From contig NZ_CP121650.1 in the NCBI RefSeq assembly GCF_029714405.1, forward strand, positions 992,001-1,056,000: a DNA stretch of 64,000 bases. The letters run 5' to 3'. The notes below the pieces were generated by a model. The model ran no database searches, was not told where the DNA came from, and was given only the letters and a program-made list of their open reading frames with translations. Numbering within the stretch: position 1 is the stretch's first letter; every line of letters begins with the position of its first letter. The translations under genes were made by a program, and so were the position numbers. Source of the DNA: Bradyrhizobium sp. CB82 (lineage in GTDB: Bacteria > Pseudomonadota > Alphaproteobacteria > Rhizobiales > Xanthobacteraceae). Below, one piece after another: positions 8,571 through 16,672 of this stretch.

Positions 8571-9332
8571 ATGATGGGTAGGTTCAGCGAACTTAGTCTT
8601 GCTTTGGTTGGGCTGCTTGCGCTCGCCCACGCGGCACAGGCAGCCGTGCTTCCAGATCCGCTGCCCTGCGGCCCCTGCTTCATCGGAAGCCTTCTGCTGC
8701 TTCCAAATGGGTCGGATCCCACAGGAAAGACGAAGGTTCTCGGCGAGGACATCTATTTCGTCGATCCTGACAAATTTGTCTGGAAGGCGGGAAAGGGAGA
8801 TGTGACCGACGGCGCCAGTATCCCGGATCTTTTCCAACCGATCGTCGGTGGACCGTTCGAAGTCGACTACCTTCCAGCCGCCGTCATTCATGACCACTAC
8901 ACGGATCGCAACCATCGTGTTCGAACCTGGCGCGATACCGCGCGCGTCTTTTATCAAGCCATGCTTGTGAACGGTGTCAACATCGTCAAAGCGAAGACTA
9001 TGTACTTTGCCGTCTACGCATTTGGCCCTCATTGGGGATTTCTTGCGCAAGGAGTTCCGTGTGGACACAACTGCGTTTTTACCGTCCCCCTTCGAGTTAG
9101 CACCTCAGGGAAAGGTGATGTCATAGCGACTGGCGTCGAAGCGGCTCTTCCGGAGGGACGCGTGTATGCGGAGCAAGTATCAGATTTCTCTGCGAGTCAT
9201 AGCGATGAATTGAAGGATATCCAAAAGAAAATTGAACTAAGCGAACTCCGAGGCGCGCCTCTGTCTCTAAAGGACCTCGAGGTTATTGCGACGCTGAGCC
9301 ACGGCGACAATGTTTTCCTTGCAAGTGAGTGA
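8571..9332 (+). CDS. Exported DUF1353 family protein
   Basis: This 253-residue protein has an N-terminal signal peptide (MMGRFSELSLALVGLLALAH, then AAQAA). The central region resembles DUF1353: VTDGASIPDLFQPIVGGPFE, then YLPAAVIHDHYTD and WRDTARVFYQAML. DUF1353 is a small family seen in phages and bacteria, without a settled function. The conserved His-Asp-His (HDHY) could bind metal (inference). The C-terminal 70 residues are charged and helical. ATG codons at 8571 and 8574 are both possible starts. It lies alone between two mobile elements, in a region with weaker GC bias. Confidence 0.72.
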   Translation: MMGRFSELSLALVGLLALAHAAQAAVLPDPLPCGPCFIGSLLLLPNGSDPTGKTKVLGEDIYFVDPDKFVWKAGKGDVTDGASIPDLFQPIVGGPFEVDYLPAAVIHDHYTDRNHRVRTWRDTARVFYQAMLVNGVNIVKAKTMYFAVYAFGPHWGFLAQGVPCGHNCVFTVPLRVSTSGKGDVIATGVEAALPEGRVYAEQVSDFSASHSDELKDIQKKIELSELRGAPLSLKDLEVIATLSHGDNVFLASE

Positions 9333-9379
9333 ATCGTGAACGCATTGGTCCCAGAACGAGATCCTGACATAAACACTGT

Positions 9380-9577
9380 TCAATTTGATGCCGTGGTGCA
9401 TCCGGAGATTCGATAGCGCGGGATCGTCTCCACTGCCCTCTTCAACGCCTTTGGCCATTTGGAGCCGTACTTCTCAGAGACCGAACCACTGCCGTGCCCC
9501 TGGATGAAATCCGCGACTTGCGCGTGCATGCCGACGTCACGTGACTGGGGCCCCACGGCATCGGCCATGGTCGACAA
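9380..9577 (-). pseudogene. Tyrosine recombinase (phage integrase) C-terminal fragment
   Basis: The leftward reading DVGMHAQVADFIQGHGSGSVSE, split here only for description, is followed by KYGSKWPKALKRAVETIPRY. It resembles the C-terminal end of site-specific tyrosine recombinases, including the Gly-His pair of the catalytic box. Only this tail is present. Directly upstream, in the same frame, is IS1182-like sequence, so two unrelated remnants are joined. The assignment rests on a short motif. Confidence 0.5.
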
Positions 9578-9589
9578 CGTGATCGGCGC

Positions 9590-9983
9590 GCACAGTCGGA
9601 GAACTTGCAGAAACAGATCCGCAAGTGTGGAGAGATGACGCTTCCGAAAATCACTAATGGTAGGAAGTCCGGTCTGTTCATAGCGGTTAACGCCATGAAA
9701 TCCAGACGCTCCTCACAGCACCGGGAGATCCGTCGCGACGAATAAACGCCCTGTGTATAGGCATATAGGAGCAGAGCGACCATCATACCCGGGTGGTACG
9801 GTGGGTATCCACGATCGTCGTCGTAACTCGATAGGATGGGGTTAGGTCAAGTTCGTTCCGAACCAGATCGCGGACGAAATGAGCGATATGATCGGCCGGC
9901 ACAAACTCGCTTAGCGAGGGTGGGAGCAGCCAGTCTTGGTCAACATCCCAAGGGGAAATGTCTTCATTCAAAAATTGAATCAC
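9590..9983 (-). pseudogene. IS1182-family transposase N-terminal fragment
   Basis: The leftward reading from 9983 (WLLPPSLSEFVPADHIAHFV, RDLVRNELDLTP) matches the start of IS1182 transposases. It continues in other frames as DDDRGYPPYHPGMM, VALLLYAYTQGVYSSRRI, and TISDFRKRHLSTLADLF with LQVLRLC. At least two frameshifts are needed, and the catalytic domain is missing. Confidence 0.75.
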
Positions 9984-10024
9984 GATTAGATCGATACGGC
10001 AACAAAATACTCAGACGGGCTTCT

Positions 10025-10085
10025 AGGACTAGGCCTAGCTCCTCCGGCTAACGCCGGTGTCCGGTCAAAACAGGGAGCAGTTCAC
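10025..10085. repeat. Solo IS3 right end, copy 2 of the 61-bp repeat
   Basis: These 61 bases match 6901-6961 with a single mismatch but are not attached to that element's genes. They abut the left side of the next IS3-family element. This is a relic of a second copy, or material moved by recombination. Confidence 0.8.
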
Positions 10086-11070
10086 TGATGACCTTGCCCC
10101 ACGGACTTAATCCAGTTTGAAGTTCGTTCTGGCCCACAACAAGGACCAGAGCATGAAGCGCAGCCGCTTTTCGGACGAGCAGATCATCGGGATTTTGAAG
10201 GAGCATGAGGCCGGCGTTTCGGTCGCCGATCTGTGCCGCAAGCATGGCGTCAGCGATGCCAGCATCTACAAATGGAAGGCTAAGTTCGGTGGGCTGGAGG
10301 TTTCGGAGGCCAAGCGGCTGAGGACGCTGGAGGATGAGAACACGCGGCTGAAGCGGCTGCTGGCCGACGCCATGCTGGACAACGCGGCCTTGAAGGACCT
10401 CTTGGGAAAGAAATGGTGACGCCCGCAGCCAAGCGGAAAGCTGTCGCCCATCTACGAGGCGCCTTCGGAATGAGCGAACGGCGAGCGTGTAAAGCCATCG
10501 GCTGCTGCCGCATGACCGTGAGATACCAGACGGCCCGGGACGATGCCAGCCTTCGCCAGCGCATGAGGGCGATCGCCCAGGATCCCCGTCGCTTCGGCTG
10601 TCGGCGCCTGCATGTTCTGCTCAAGCGGGAAGGCTATCTGATCAACCACAAGAAGCTGTTCCGGCTCTACCGGGAAGAGAGGCTTGCGGTGCGCCGCCGT
10701 GGCGGCCGCAAGCGGGCGATCGGCACCCGGGCGCCGATGACGTTGCCGATGGCGCCCAACGACCGCTGGTCGCTCGACTTCGTGTCGGATCAGCTCACCG
10801 ATGGCCGCCGCTTCCGTATCCTCACCGTCGTCGATGATTGCACCCGCGAGTGCCTGGCGCTGGTAGCCGACACCTCGCTCTCCGGCACCCGCGTGGCGCG
10901 GGAGCTGGACCGGCTGATGGTGGAGCGCGGCAAGCCGAAGATGGTGGTCAGCGACAACGGCAGCGAGTTCACCGGCAACGCCATCCTGACATGGGCCGAT
11001 CAGAGCCGCGTCGCATGGCATTACATCGCGCCGGGCAAGCCCATGCAGAATGCCTTCATCGAGAGCTTCA
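10086..11070 (+). mobile_element. Truncated IS3-family element (IS407-like group)
   Basis: OrfA and the first three quarters of OrfB are present. The element is cut after the catalytic Glu of OrfB at about 11070. The left end is presumed next to the 61-bp relic, where sequence begins TGATGACC. No right terminal repeat was found. Confidence 0.7.
10153..10419 (+). CDS. IS3-family transposase OrfA (IS407-like)
   Basis: This 88-residue protein has an HTH (MKRSRFSDEQIIGILKEHEA, CRKHGVSDASIYKWKAKFGG) and a C-terminal coiled coil (LRTLEDENTRLKRLLADAML) ending in the GKKW typical of IS407/IS511 OrfA. It starts at the ATG at 10153; the frame is open 12 codons upstream, but homologous proteins start with MKRSRF. 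It overlaps OrfB by seven bases. It is intact, although its partner is truncated. Confidence 0.87.
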   Translation: MKRSRFSDEQIIGILKEHEAGVSVADLCRKHGVSDASIYKWKAKFGGLEVSEAKRLRTLEDENTRLKRLLADAMLDNAALKDLLGKKW

Positions 11071-11165
11071 TGTATAGACGGCCCCGCGGATGCAAGGGAT
11101 TTTTGCAGCATTTTGGATATCGGTCGGGTGCGTTCATGTATACGGCCTGTCATTGCGACCGATAG
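10413..11165 (+). pseudogene. Truncated IS3-family transposase OrfB
   Basis: It reads as a normal IS407-type OrfB up to about residue 219: RRFGCRRLHVLLKREGYLIN, then the integrase core with Asp in WSLDFVSD, Asp in MVVSDNGSEF and Glu in AFIESF. After Phe-Met at about 11070 the sequence changes to YRRPRGCKGFLQHFG, which is unrelated, and the usual C-terminal part (NGRLRDE and onward) is absent. The remaining 30 codons are read-through into foreign sequence. The transposase is almost certainly inactive. Confidence 0.83.
11067..11147 (+). repeat. Short direct repeats at an IS truncation point
   Basis: TTCATGTATAGACGGCC at 11067-11083 and TTCATGTATACGGCC at 11133-11147 differ by a 2-base insertion. 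The first copy straddles the point where OrfB stops matching its family. Confidence 0.6.
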
Positions 11166-11575
11166 CATGGCCGCTGGCCCTGATGGAGATCGCGGATCGA
11201 GGCCTCATCAACGGCCGGCTGCGGGCTAGTCCGACCAAAGGACCGATTGCGCCACGCACTACAACGCAGCCACAATATACATAGATTGAACTTCAAAACC
11301 ATCACGGCACTCAAAGAACAGCGGTGCCCAACGCTTCCTAGCACCTTCACGCGTACAGGCCGGCCCCGCTGGGCCATGCAGCTGAAAATTAGGAGCTGTT
11401 CGAAAGACTTTGTCGCAGAAAAAGCTTACTAGCCGCAGCGCGGCTCAGGGGAGCCGATCCCTGTCGCGCGTCTCAAGATCCGGCACCTCCTTACTTAGCC
11501 TATAATCGCGTCGTGCGAAGTGGCTGGCAAGCTCATGCTCTACAGTGTAAACAATGCGTAGATTGAGGCCGACGC
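11148..11575. other. Intergenic stretch without a recognised gene
   Basis: Only short readings are present (up to about 75 codons), none with a domain, signal peptide or ribosome binding site. It probably contains debris from the insertion-sequence traffic on its left. Confidence 0.45.
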
Positions 11576-12625
11576 TCAAAAACAATCTTTAGGCAGTTGA
11601 ACAGTTGAGATATGCCCGTTTAGCCAGCCCCGCCAACGATCAAAGAATGGACCGCTCGTTAGTCGTGTGGTGCCCACTATCCGTCGGCCATCGTCAGTAA
11701 GGTAGAGATAAACTTCCGACGCATTGTTAGACGAAAGCGAGTGCCATTCGTAGGATTTGATACGATAGCCATCCATGGCCGCGAATTCGAAATCAAAGCG
11801 TTTTGCTTCTGACGCGACGGTAGGATGGTCGTCCTTCTCAATCGACACGGGATAATCGTGGGATACCGGCATGCATGATAATGGAGCTTCGTTTCCAGAT
11901 GTGGTACGACAATAGTCTGTGCGCGCGTTGGCCGCGCTGAACAGGTCAGTGACGTGCTGGATTGGGACCGCGTAGCCCTTCGCTCTAGCCTCAGCCAAAT
12001 CACCGTAAATTATAGCCACGAGACGACCGGTTTCGTTGAAGACTGGACTCCCGCTATATCCCGGATCAATTGCATCGCCAACCTCCCAGAACCCGCGTGG
12101 GCCGAAACGTGTCCCAAGTGTGAGCTCGCGCGGCTGTAGGTTCTGACCGAGTGCGAAGCCAAGTGCCCAAAGCTTTGCTCCTGTGCCTATAGATGTGTCA
12201 CGGCAGACGCTAACAAAGTCATACGGACCCTTGTCCCGCGTGGCTTTTAGGAGGGCGGTATCTTGATCGCGATTAGCGTACACCAACTCAAACGATTGAA
12301 TGTCACCGACGGGATCTTTGCAGTCGTACGGAGAAGCGATGGCGCCTCGAATCGAAAGACTCTCGAGTTGGACCCCGTTCTTGTCTGTTAAGAGATGCCA
12401 GGACGTCAGCGCATAACCGTCGCTTGAAATCATAAAGCCACTGCCTGATTTACAATCCACGACTTCGTTCGGCGTTCGCCCCTTGACGACGAGGAAAACC
12501 ATGCTTTTGGCATAGATTTTACTGATGGCTTCGCCGGGAGACTCCGCAAGGGCGCTTGTCATCCCTCCGGCGACGAGCATCATGAAACTAGCCAGCACTG
12601 ATCGAACGACGACTGCGCATCCCAC
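11576..12625 (-). CDS. Exported trypsin-like serine protease
   Basis: This 349-residue protein starts at GTG 12625. That start lies 17 bases past the upstream gene's stop, is preceded by GAGGGA, and gives a clean signal peptide (VLASFMMLVAGG, MTSALA). The catalytic triad fits a DegP-like chymotrypsin fold: His about 77 in TSWHLL, Asp about 122 in DQDTALLK and Ser about 191 in PGYSGSPVF. GSGFMISSDGYALT before the His is typical of the fold. There is no PDZ domain; the last 130 residues form an unassigned C-terminal region with Cys pairs. It is probably periplasmic or secreted. It follows a metalloprotease gene, apparently as one operon. An ATG start 10 codons upstream would overlap that gene. 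Confidence 0.82.
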   Translation of the reverse strand: MGCAVVVRSVLASFMMLVAGGMTSALAESPGEAISKIYAKSMVFLVVKGRTPNEVVDCKSGSGFMISSDGYALTSWHLLTDKNGVQLESLSIRGAIASPYDCKDPVGDIQSFELVYANRDQDTALLKATRDKGPYDFVSVCRDTSIGTGAKLWALGFALGQNLQPRELTLGTRFGPRGFWEVGDAIDPGYSGSPVFNETGRLVAIIYGDLAEARAKGYAVPIQHVTDLFSAANARTDYCRTTSGNEAPLSCMPVSHDYPVSIEKDDHPTVASEAKRFDFEFAAMDGYRIKSYEWHSLSSNNASEVYLYLTDDGRRIVGTTRLTSGPFFDRWRGWLNGHISTVQLPKDCF

Positions 12626-12641
12626 GACTTCAACTCCCTCG

Positions 12642-13400
12642 CTAAGGCTTTCCATACAAAGATTGGACAGTAATGATGTCGCCCTCGCTGAGCGACGGAT
12701 CAATACTGCATTGACAATAGTTCATTTTCGACGTTGGATCCCAAGGCGTTAGGACTCGATCGCCTGGTTGCCCACCAGCCGGCTTGACACATTCCGCCGG
12801 GGTATCTGGCCTAGTATGTTCATGAGCCAAACCGATTGCATGGCCGAACTCGTGGACCGCTATGTTCCGAATCCAGACTGCGGGCGTACCTTCCTGGCAG
12901 CTAGGTAGCCAATTGCCGAAAGAAAAATTCAGAATCATGCCGTCGGGCTCCTTATCAATTTCTGTTCCAAGTCCTTTCGTGCGTGGCCCGTCGTCCTCGA
13001 TCCGTATGCGTATTCCGGGGCTCCCCGGCCCACACGTCCCCCAACCTCTGAACTGTAACTTTGAGTTGGCTTCCCAGGAGCCCTTGACGGCCGTCTTCAC
13101 CCAATCCATAGCCTCGGCGTAAACTTCGTGCGGGTTCTCCCAGCAGACGAAAATAACCTTAGGCTGCAACGGCGTGGGCCAGGACCAAACGGCCGTACTG
13201 AGGACATAGCCTCGTCCGACGCGGTGATAAGTAGTGCCGTTGAACTCAAAGCTGTCCGACATTGTCTGTGCCACCGCGGCACCCGACAGACAGATCGATA
13301 TAACGCACGCCAATCCCTTGAGCTGAGGCAGCCGATCTACTCTGCGTCCGCTACCGCGACTTGCTTTTGCAAAGCAACCTAATGCGGGCTCTCTCTCCAT
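12642..13400 (-). CDS. Exported zinc metalloprotease (metzincin-type)
   Basis: This 252-residue protein has a long basic n-region, then a hydrophobic core (LACVISICLSGAAVAQ). The zinc site is HEFGHAIGLAHEH at about residues 183-195, again HExxHxxGxxH, with KMNYC downstream as a likely Met-turn. Several Cys (CWEN, GTCGPG, PSCQEG, YCQC) suggest disulfides after export. GGAG sits at good spacing before the ATG at 13400. Its motif resembles that of the metalloprotease at 3.2-4.2 kb, but overall similarity looks low. It is the first gene of a leftward pair with a serine protease. Substrate unknown. Confidence 0.82.
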   Translation of the reverse strand: MEREPALGCFAKASRGSGRRVDRLPQLKGLACVISICLSGAAVAQTMSDSFEFNGTTYHRVGRGYVLSTAVWSWPTPLQPKVIFVCWENPHEVYAEAMDWVKTAVKGSWEANSKLQFRGWGTCGPGSPGIRIRIEDDGPRTKGLGTEIDKEPDGMILNFSFGNWLPSCQEGTPAVWIRNIAVHEFGHAIGLAHEHTRPDTPAECVKPAGGQPGDRVLTPWDPTSKMNYCQCSIDPSLSEGDIITVQSLYGKP

Positions 13401-13553
13401 TCTCCGGCTCCGTCAGCCGATCGCTCCCTTAGGGGGAGCAGCATTCAAATAGTCAGAATTGCCATAGATAGAAAAATGCGCCATACTAAACCATGGGTAG
13501 GGAAAACTGAAGTATGTGTTGAAAATGCACTAATATATTCGAGGAGGGATCGC
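13401..13553. promoter_or_regulatory. Divergent promoter region between protease operons
   Basis: These 153 bases separate the leftward metalloprotease/serine protease pair from the rightward serine protease. The part near 13470-13540 is AT-rich. No convincing -35/-10 pair or stress-type GGAAC/CGTT motif was found. Confidence 0.4.
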
Positions 13554-14726
13554 ATGACCAACAAAATACATTCATTAGGTGTGTTGGCTTGGGGGATTGC
13601 CGTCTCGCTTGCCTGTCCAGCAGGAGCCCAGCAGGCCGCCGTATCTCAGGAGCGCGATACGGCGGTCCTAACCACGTCGAGCGCTAGCGTAGACTTCAAA
13701 GCGGCGCGTCCGATGCCGTTGCCTGTCTTTCCTGGCTACACGGGTGTCAAAGCTCAGCAAGACGTCGCCAAGTCGTTTAACGTCCCGCCGGGTGTCCCGG
13801 CAGTGGGACCCGGATTTGAACCTGGCAACGTGGGCACCGGCCAAAAGGAGGAGATCAATCTTGGGACCGTCTCGAGTCCGACCGAGGATACGCCCAACAC
13901 AAACTTCGAGTTTGGAACCCGCAATTTGCCTTTTACTACGGCACGTGCGGATTTGAGTCCCACGGCTACGAACGAAGCTTATCCTTACCGGGCTTCCGGA
14001 AAACTCTTCTTTTTGGTTGGTGCCGATACGTATGTCTGCTCGGCGTCGCTCATCCAGAAAGGGCTTGTTGTCACAGCAGCGCACTGCGTGGCTGAATTTG
14101 GTAAAAAGACGTACTTTTCCGGTTGGCAGTTTGTACCGGGCTATCGAAACGGTGTCGCCCCGTTCGGAACGTGGACGATAGCGCAGGCGCGCGTGCTCGA
14201 TGCATACTATCAGGGGACTGATAAATGTGCCCAGCCCGGGGTTGTGTGCGAAGATGATGTTGCCGTGCTTGTGCTCAATTCTAAGAAGGCATCGGATGGC
14301 AAGCCATATTATGCCGGAATGAATACTGGCTGGTACAGTTTCGGCTGGGATCGAGCCGGGTTCACTGGTCAAGGCGTAACGCATCTGACCCAAATTGGGT
14401 ATCCCAATTGCCTCGATAGTGGGGGGTTCATGCAGCGCAATGATGCGCAGGGCGTTATATCGGCGGATTCCTCAAGCAATACTATTATAGGCTCGCTGAT
14501 GTGCGGTGGTTCGAGTGGCGGTCCAATGGTAGTGAACTTCGGCGTTAGACCCGCGTTAACTGGCACCGCGTCAGGAGCATCCGCTCAACCGAACATGGTA
14601 ATCGGCGTTAATAGTTGGGGTTCCACGAACGACGCAGTGAAGTATATGGGTGCAAGCCCATTCCGATCGTCGAATATCAAGGTTCTAGTTGATGGTGCCT
14701 GTAAAGCCTATCCTGATGCTTGTTGA
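13554..14726 (+). CDS. Exported trypsin-like serine protease with N-terminal prosegment
   Basis: This 390-residue protein starts at ATG 13554 behind a strong GAGGAGGG; an upstream in-frame ATG lacks such a site. The signal peptide ends near PAGAQQ. A prosegment-like region of about 110 residues follows, with VDFKAARPMPLP and Gly/Pro-rich linkers. The chymotrypsin-fold domain then shows His about 177 in TAAHC, Asp about 235 in DDVAVLVL and Ser about 321 in GGSSGGP. The AHC and GGSSGGP motifs are canonical. Zymogen activation is inferred from the layout. The next gene downstream carries a related prosegment without the protease domain. Confidence 0.87.
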   Translation: MTNKIHSLGVLAWGIAVSLACPAGAQQAAVSQERDTAVLTTSSASVDFKAARPMPLPVFPGYTGVKAQQDVAKSFNVPPGVPAVGPGFEPGNVGTGQKEEINLGTVSSPTEDTPNTNFEFGTRNLPFTTARADLSPTATNEAYPYRASGKLFFLVGADTYVCSASLIQKGLVVTAAHCVAEFGKKTYFSGWQFVPGYRNGVAPFGTWTIAQARVLDAYYQGTDKCAQPGVVCEDDVAVLVLNSKKASDGKPYYAGMNTGWYSFGWDRAGFTGQGVTHLTQIGYPNCLDSGGFMQRNDAQGVISADSSSNTIIGSLMCGGSSGGPMVVNFGVRPALTGTASGASAQPNMVIGVNSWGSTNDAVKYMGASPFRSSNIKVLVDGACKAYPDAC

Positions 14727-14757
14727 AGGGAGCTGGCATGCGCCGCTAAAGGGTAGG

Positions 14758-15114
14758 GTGACGCGCCGACTGAACAGCGCAGTTCTAAGCCATGTCTGGC
14801 TCGCTTTCCTAATGCTTGGGACCATCGGGTCGGCGGGGCCGTGGCTCGACGTAGTCGCTGTGAGAGTTCAGGCAGCCGCTTCAGAGTCTGTTTCTGTCGT
14901 TGGTGGAGAGCCCAAAGGCGGCCATCGGGTCGATTTTGGGAAGGCGCGTCCCATGCCGCTCCCGTCTGCAGGTTCCGATGGAGGAACCGGGCTGAAGGAG
15001 CCTTCGGGGACTGTAGAGGAGACTCCCGGAGCGCACAGCTCTGGCCCCGCAGGCACAGGAGATGGCAAATCTCATCCAAGGAGAATCGCGCCGCCTGAGG
15101 ATCCCTCACGGTAG
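14758..15114 (+). CDS. Small exported protein resembling the neighbouring protease prosegment
   Basis: This protein of about 118 residues starts at GTG 14758, preceded by AAAGGG; an upstream start at 14689 would overlap the protease gene. A hydrophobic segment (VWLAFLMLGTIGSAG) gives a signal peptide or anchor. The rest shares a pattern with the upstream protease's N-terminal region: VDFGKARPMPLP against VDFKAARPMPLP, then GTGLKE and GTVEETPG against GTGQKE and GTVSSPTEDTP. It ends before any catalytic domain, in a Gly/Pro/Ser tail. It could be a duplicated, truncated prosegment, a free-standing inhibitor or chaperone, or a remnant. The reading is intact. Confidence 0.62.
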   Translation: MTRRLNSAVLSHVWLAFLMLGTIGSAGPWLDVVAVRVQAAASESVSVVGGEPKGGHRVDFGKARPMPLPSAGSDGGTGLKEPSGTVEETPGAHSSGPAGTGDGKSHPRRIAPPEDPSR

Positions 15115-15417
15115 CGGGTGCGATCGACGTCACGCCGGCTAACTCTGGACAAAGGGCCCGGACTGATCAGGGAGTAGCGAACACTCCTACCTTTTTTTGT
15201 CATTTCGGATTGTCGCGTGCCGAGGTAATGCAAACGACCCAGCGAGTCGATAAAGGGCTCGCTCGCGTTCAGGCTTTGAGACAAATCGAATAACTTCGCT
15301 CATATTCGTAAGCGTCGTTTCGCTCCCACCTTCTCTTGGCGTTTGTGATGGGTGAGGTTCGCGATCTCTTTGAAGGGATCGGCTTGTCTCTATGCTTACC
15401 ATAAGCTTAAGTCAAAC
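15115..15417. other. Intergenic stretch with no gene seen
   Basis: Only short readings without recognisable features are present between the small exported protein and the IS66 fragment. No terminator hairpin with a T-run is visible. Confidence 0.45.
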
Positions 15418-15753
15418 GTGGCGACGAGCGGCTGGAAGTTCACGGGGACGGGACGAGGTCGTTGGTTTTCCAAGGATGACAAGGCCCTGATTGTCGAGGA
15501 GACGCTGGCACCAGGCGCGGTCGTTTCCGACGTTGCCCGACGACACGGGCGAACACCCCAACAAGCGTTCACCTGGCGGCTGGCGCGCTTGCTGCCGGCT
15601 GACGAACCGCAATTTGTACCCGCGGTGGTGGCCACACCTACGGCTAGGTCCGGAGCGCAAGGCGCAACCCAGATGCTCCGCATCAAGTTCAATACTAAGA
15701 TGGAGAAACAGAGGCTGCTCCCGAAGGAGCCCACCACATTCGTACAGCACTGA
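15418..15753 (+). pseudogene. IS66 tnpA fragment
   Basis: The reading WFSKDDKALIVEETLAPGAV followed by VSDVARRHGRTPQQAFTW matches the helix-turn-helix of IS66 TnpA proteins. After ADEPQFVPAVV the sequence no longer resembles the family, and no tnpB or tnpC follows. It differs from the tnpA at 1.6-2.0 kb, so it comes from another IS66 member. Confidence 0.65.
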
Positions 15754-15866
15754 ACCAAAATCAACGACGAGCGGCAGACCGTAGCCAAGCAGCAGGCGAT
15801 CTTAGCTGTTGTCTGACTGTGCGTTTTGCTTGATGGCGGTCGTGCCACCTTCTGGTTCGGGCGCCT

Positions 15867-16110
15867 ATGACAAGATTCATTGCTTATTTCCGCGTGTCTA
15901 CAGAACGCCAGGGTAAATCTGGACTCGTTTTGGCTGCTCAGCGCCGCAAAATCACTGACTCCGTAGCTGCGCCGGAGCGCTCATCGCTGAATTCTGTGAC
16001 CTTCAATCTGGGCGAGACGATTCCCGCATTGAGTTGCAGCGGGCAATGCAGCTGGCTAAGCGCTAGAACGCCAAGCTCGTTATCGCACGGCTCGATCGCT
16101 TCTACTAGTC
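15867..16110 (+). pseudogene. Serine recombinase (resolvase) N-terminal fragment
   Basis: MTRFIAYFRVSTERQGKSGL is the start of a serine recombinase, with the catalytic Ser in RVSTERQ. The family sequence continues in another frame (GALIAEFCDLQSGRDDSRIE, then LQRAMQLAKR), meets a TAG, and picks up again as AKLVIARLDRF. Frameshift plus stop make it non-functional. The large C-terminal domain is missing. Confidence 0.7.
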
Positions 16111-16610
16111 GACGCCGAAGGCGCGCGCTCGGCGATGCACGCGCTGTGCAACCACGGCGATTTCGCTCGGGCCTGGCGGCGGGATCCGTTCGCGGACGGG
16201 ACCTCGCGACGAACCGACGTCGGTTCAAGGGTTGGGATCACAAGCTCCGAGGACGACAGCTCTCATTGCGTTCCTTCCATCTGCCGTGATCCGATGGGAT
16301 TCCCGGCTTCACTGTACCGCGAGCGTACCCCCGCAGTTCACCATCAGGACTTCCGGCCGGTTCGCCCAAATATGCAATGGTGGGGCGGATGGTAGGGCGG
16401 CTTCCCAAGCGGAGCAGATTTTCGCAGACAAAAGTAAGGCGCGACTGGCATCACCACAGTCGCGCCCTACGTCGCCGGTTTATGGGGCAGGGGGGAATAA
16501 CCGGCTGCCGAGATGACTCGTGGGCGCGAAAGTCGTTCCAGCATGGCGAAAATTTTTTTGAACCGCCGCTGCGTATTTCTTTACACACGCTTAAGTGATC
16601 GTCGCTGCGC
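16111..16610. other. Gene-free stretch at the island/chromosome transition
   Basis: No convincing coding reading. It contains one strong hairpin (16438-16466). Base composition and codon signal change to the chromosomal type after this point. Confidence 0.5.
16438..16466. terminator. Perfect 10-bp stem hairpin, possible terminator
   Basis: GGCGCGACTG, a 9-base loop, then CAGTCGCGCC. Read leftward it is followed by TTACTTTTG, a weak T-rich tract. There is no clear leftward gene for it to terminate, so its role is uncertain. Confidence 0.4.
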
Positions 16611-16636
16611 AGAACCTCAGATATTCCGGCAGCGTT
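16611..16636 (+). promoter_or_regulatory. EcfG-like promoter (one mismatch) before the exported protein gene
   Basis: AGAAC, 17 bases, CGTT. The EcfG/general-stress consensus in alphaproteobacteria is GGAAC-N16/17-CGTT, so the -35 has one mismatch. It lies 37 bases before the start codon of the next gene. Confidence 0.5.
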
Positions 16637-16672
16637 GTTCCATGGATCGCCATGGGGCGAGGGACAACAACC

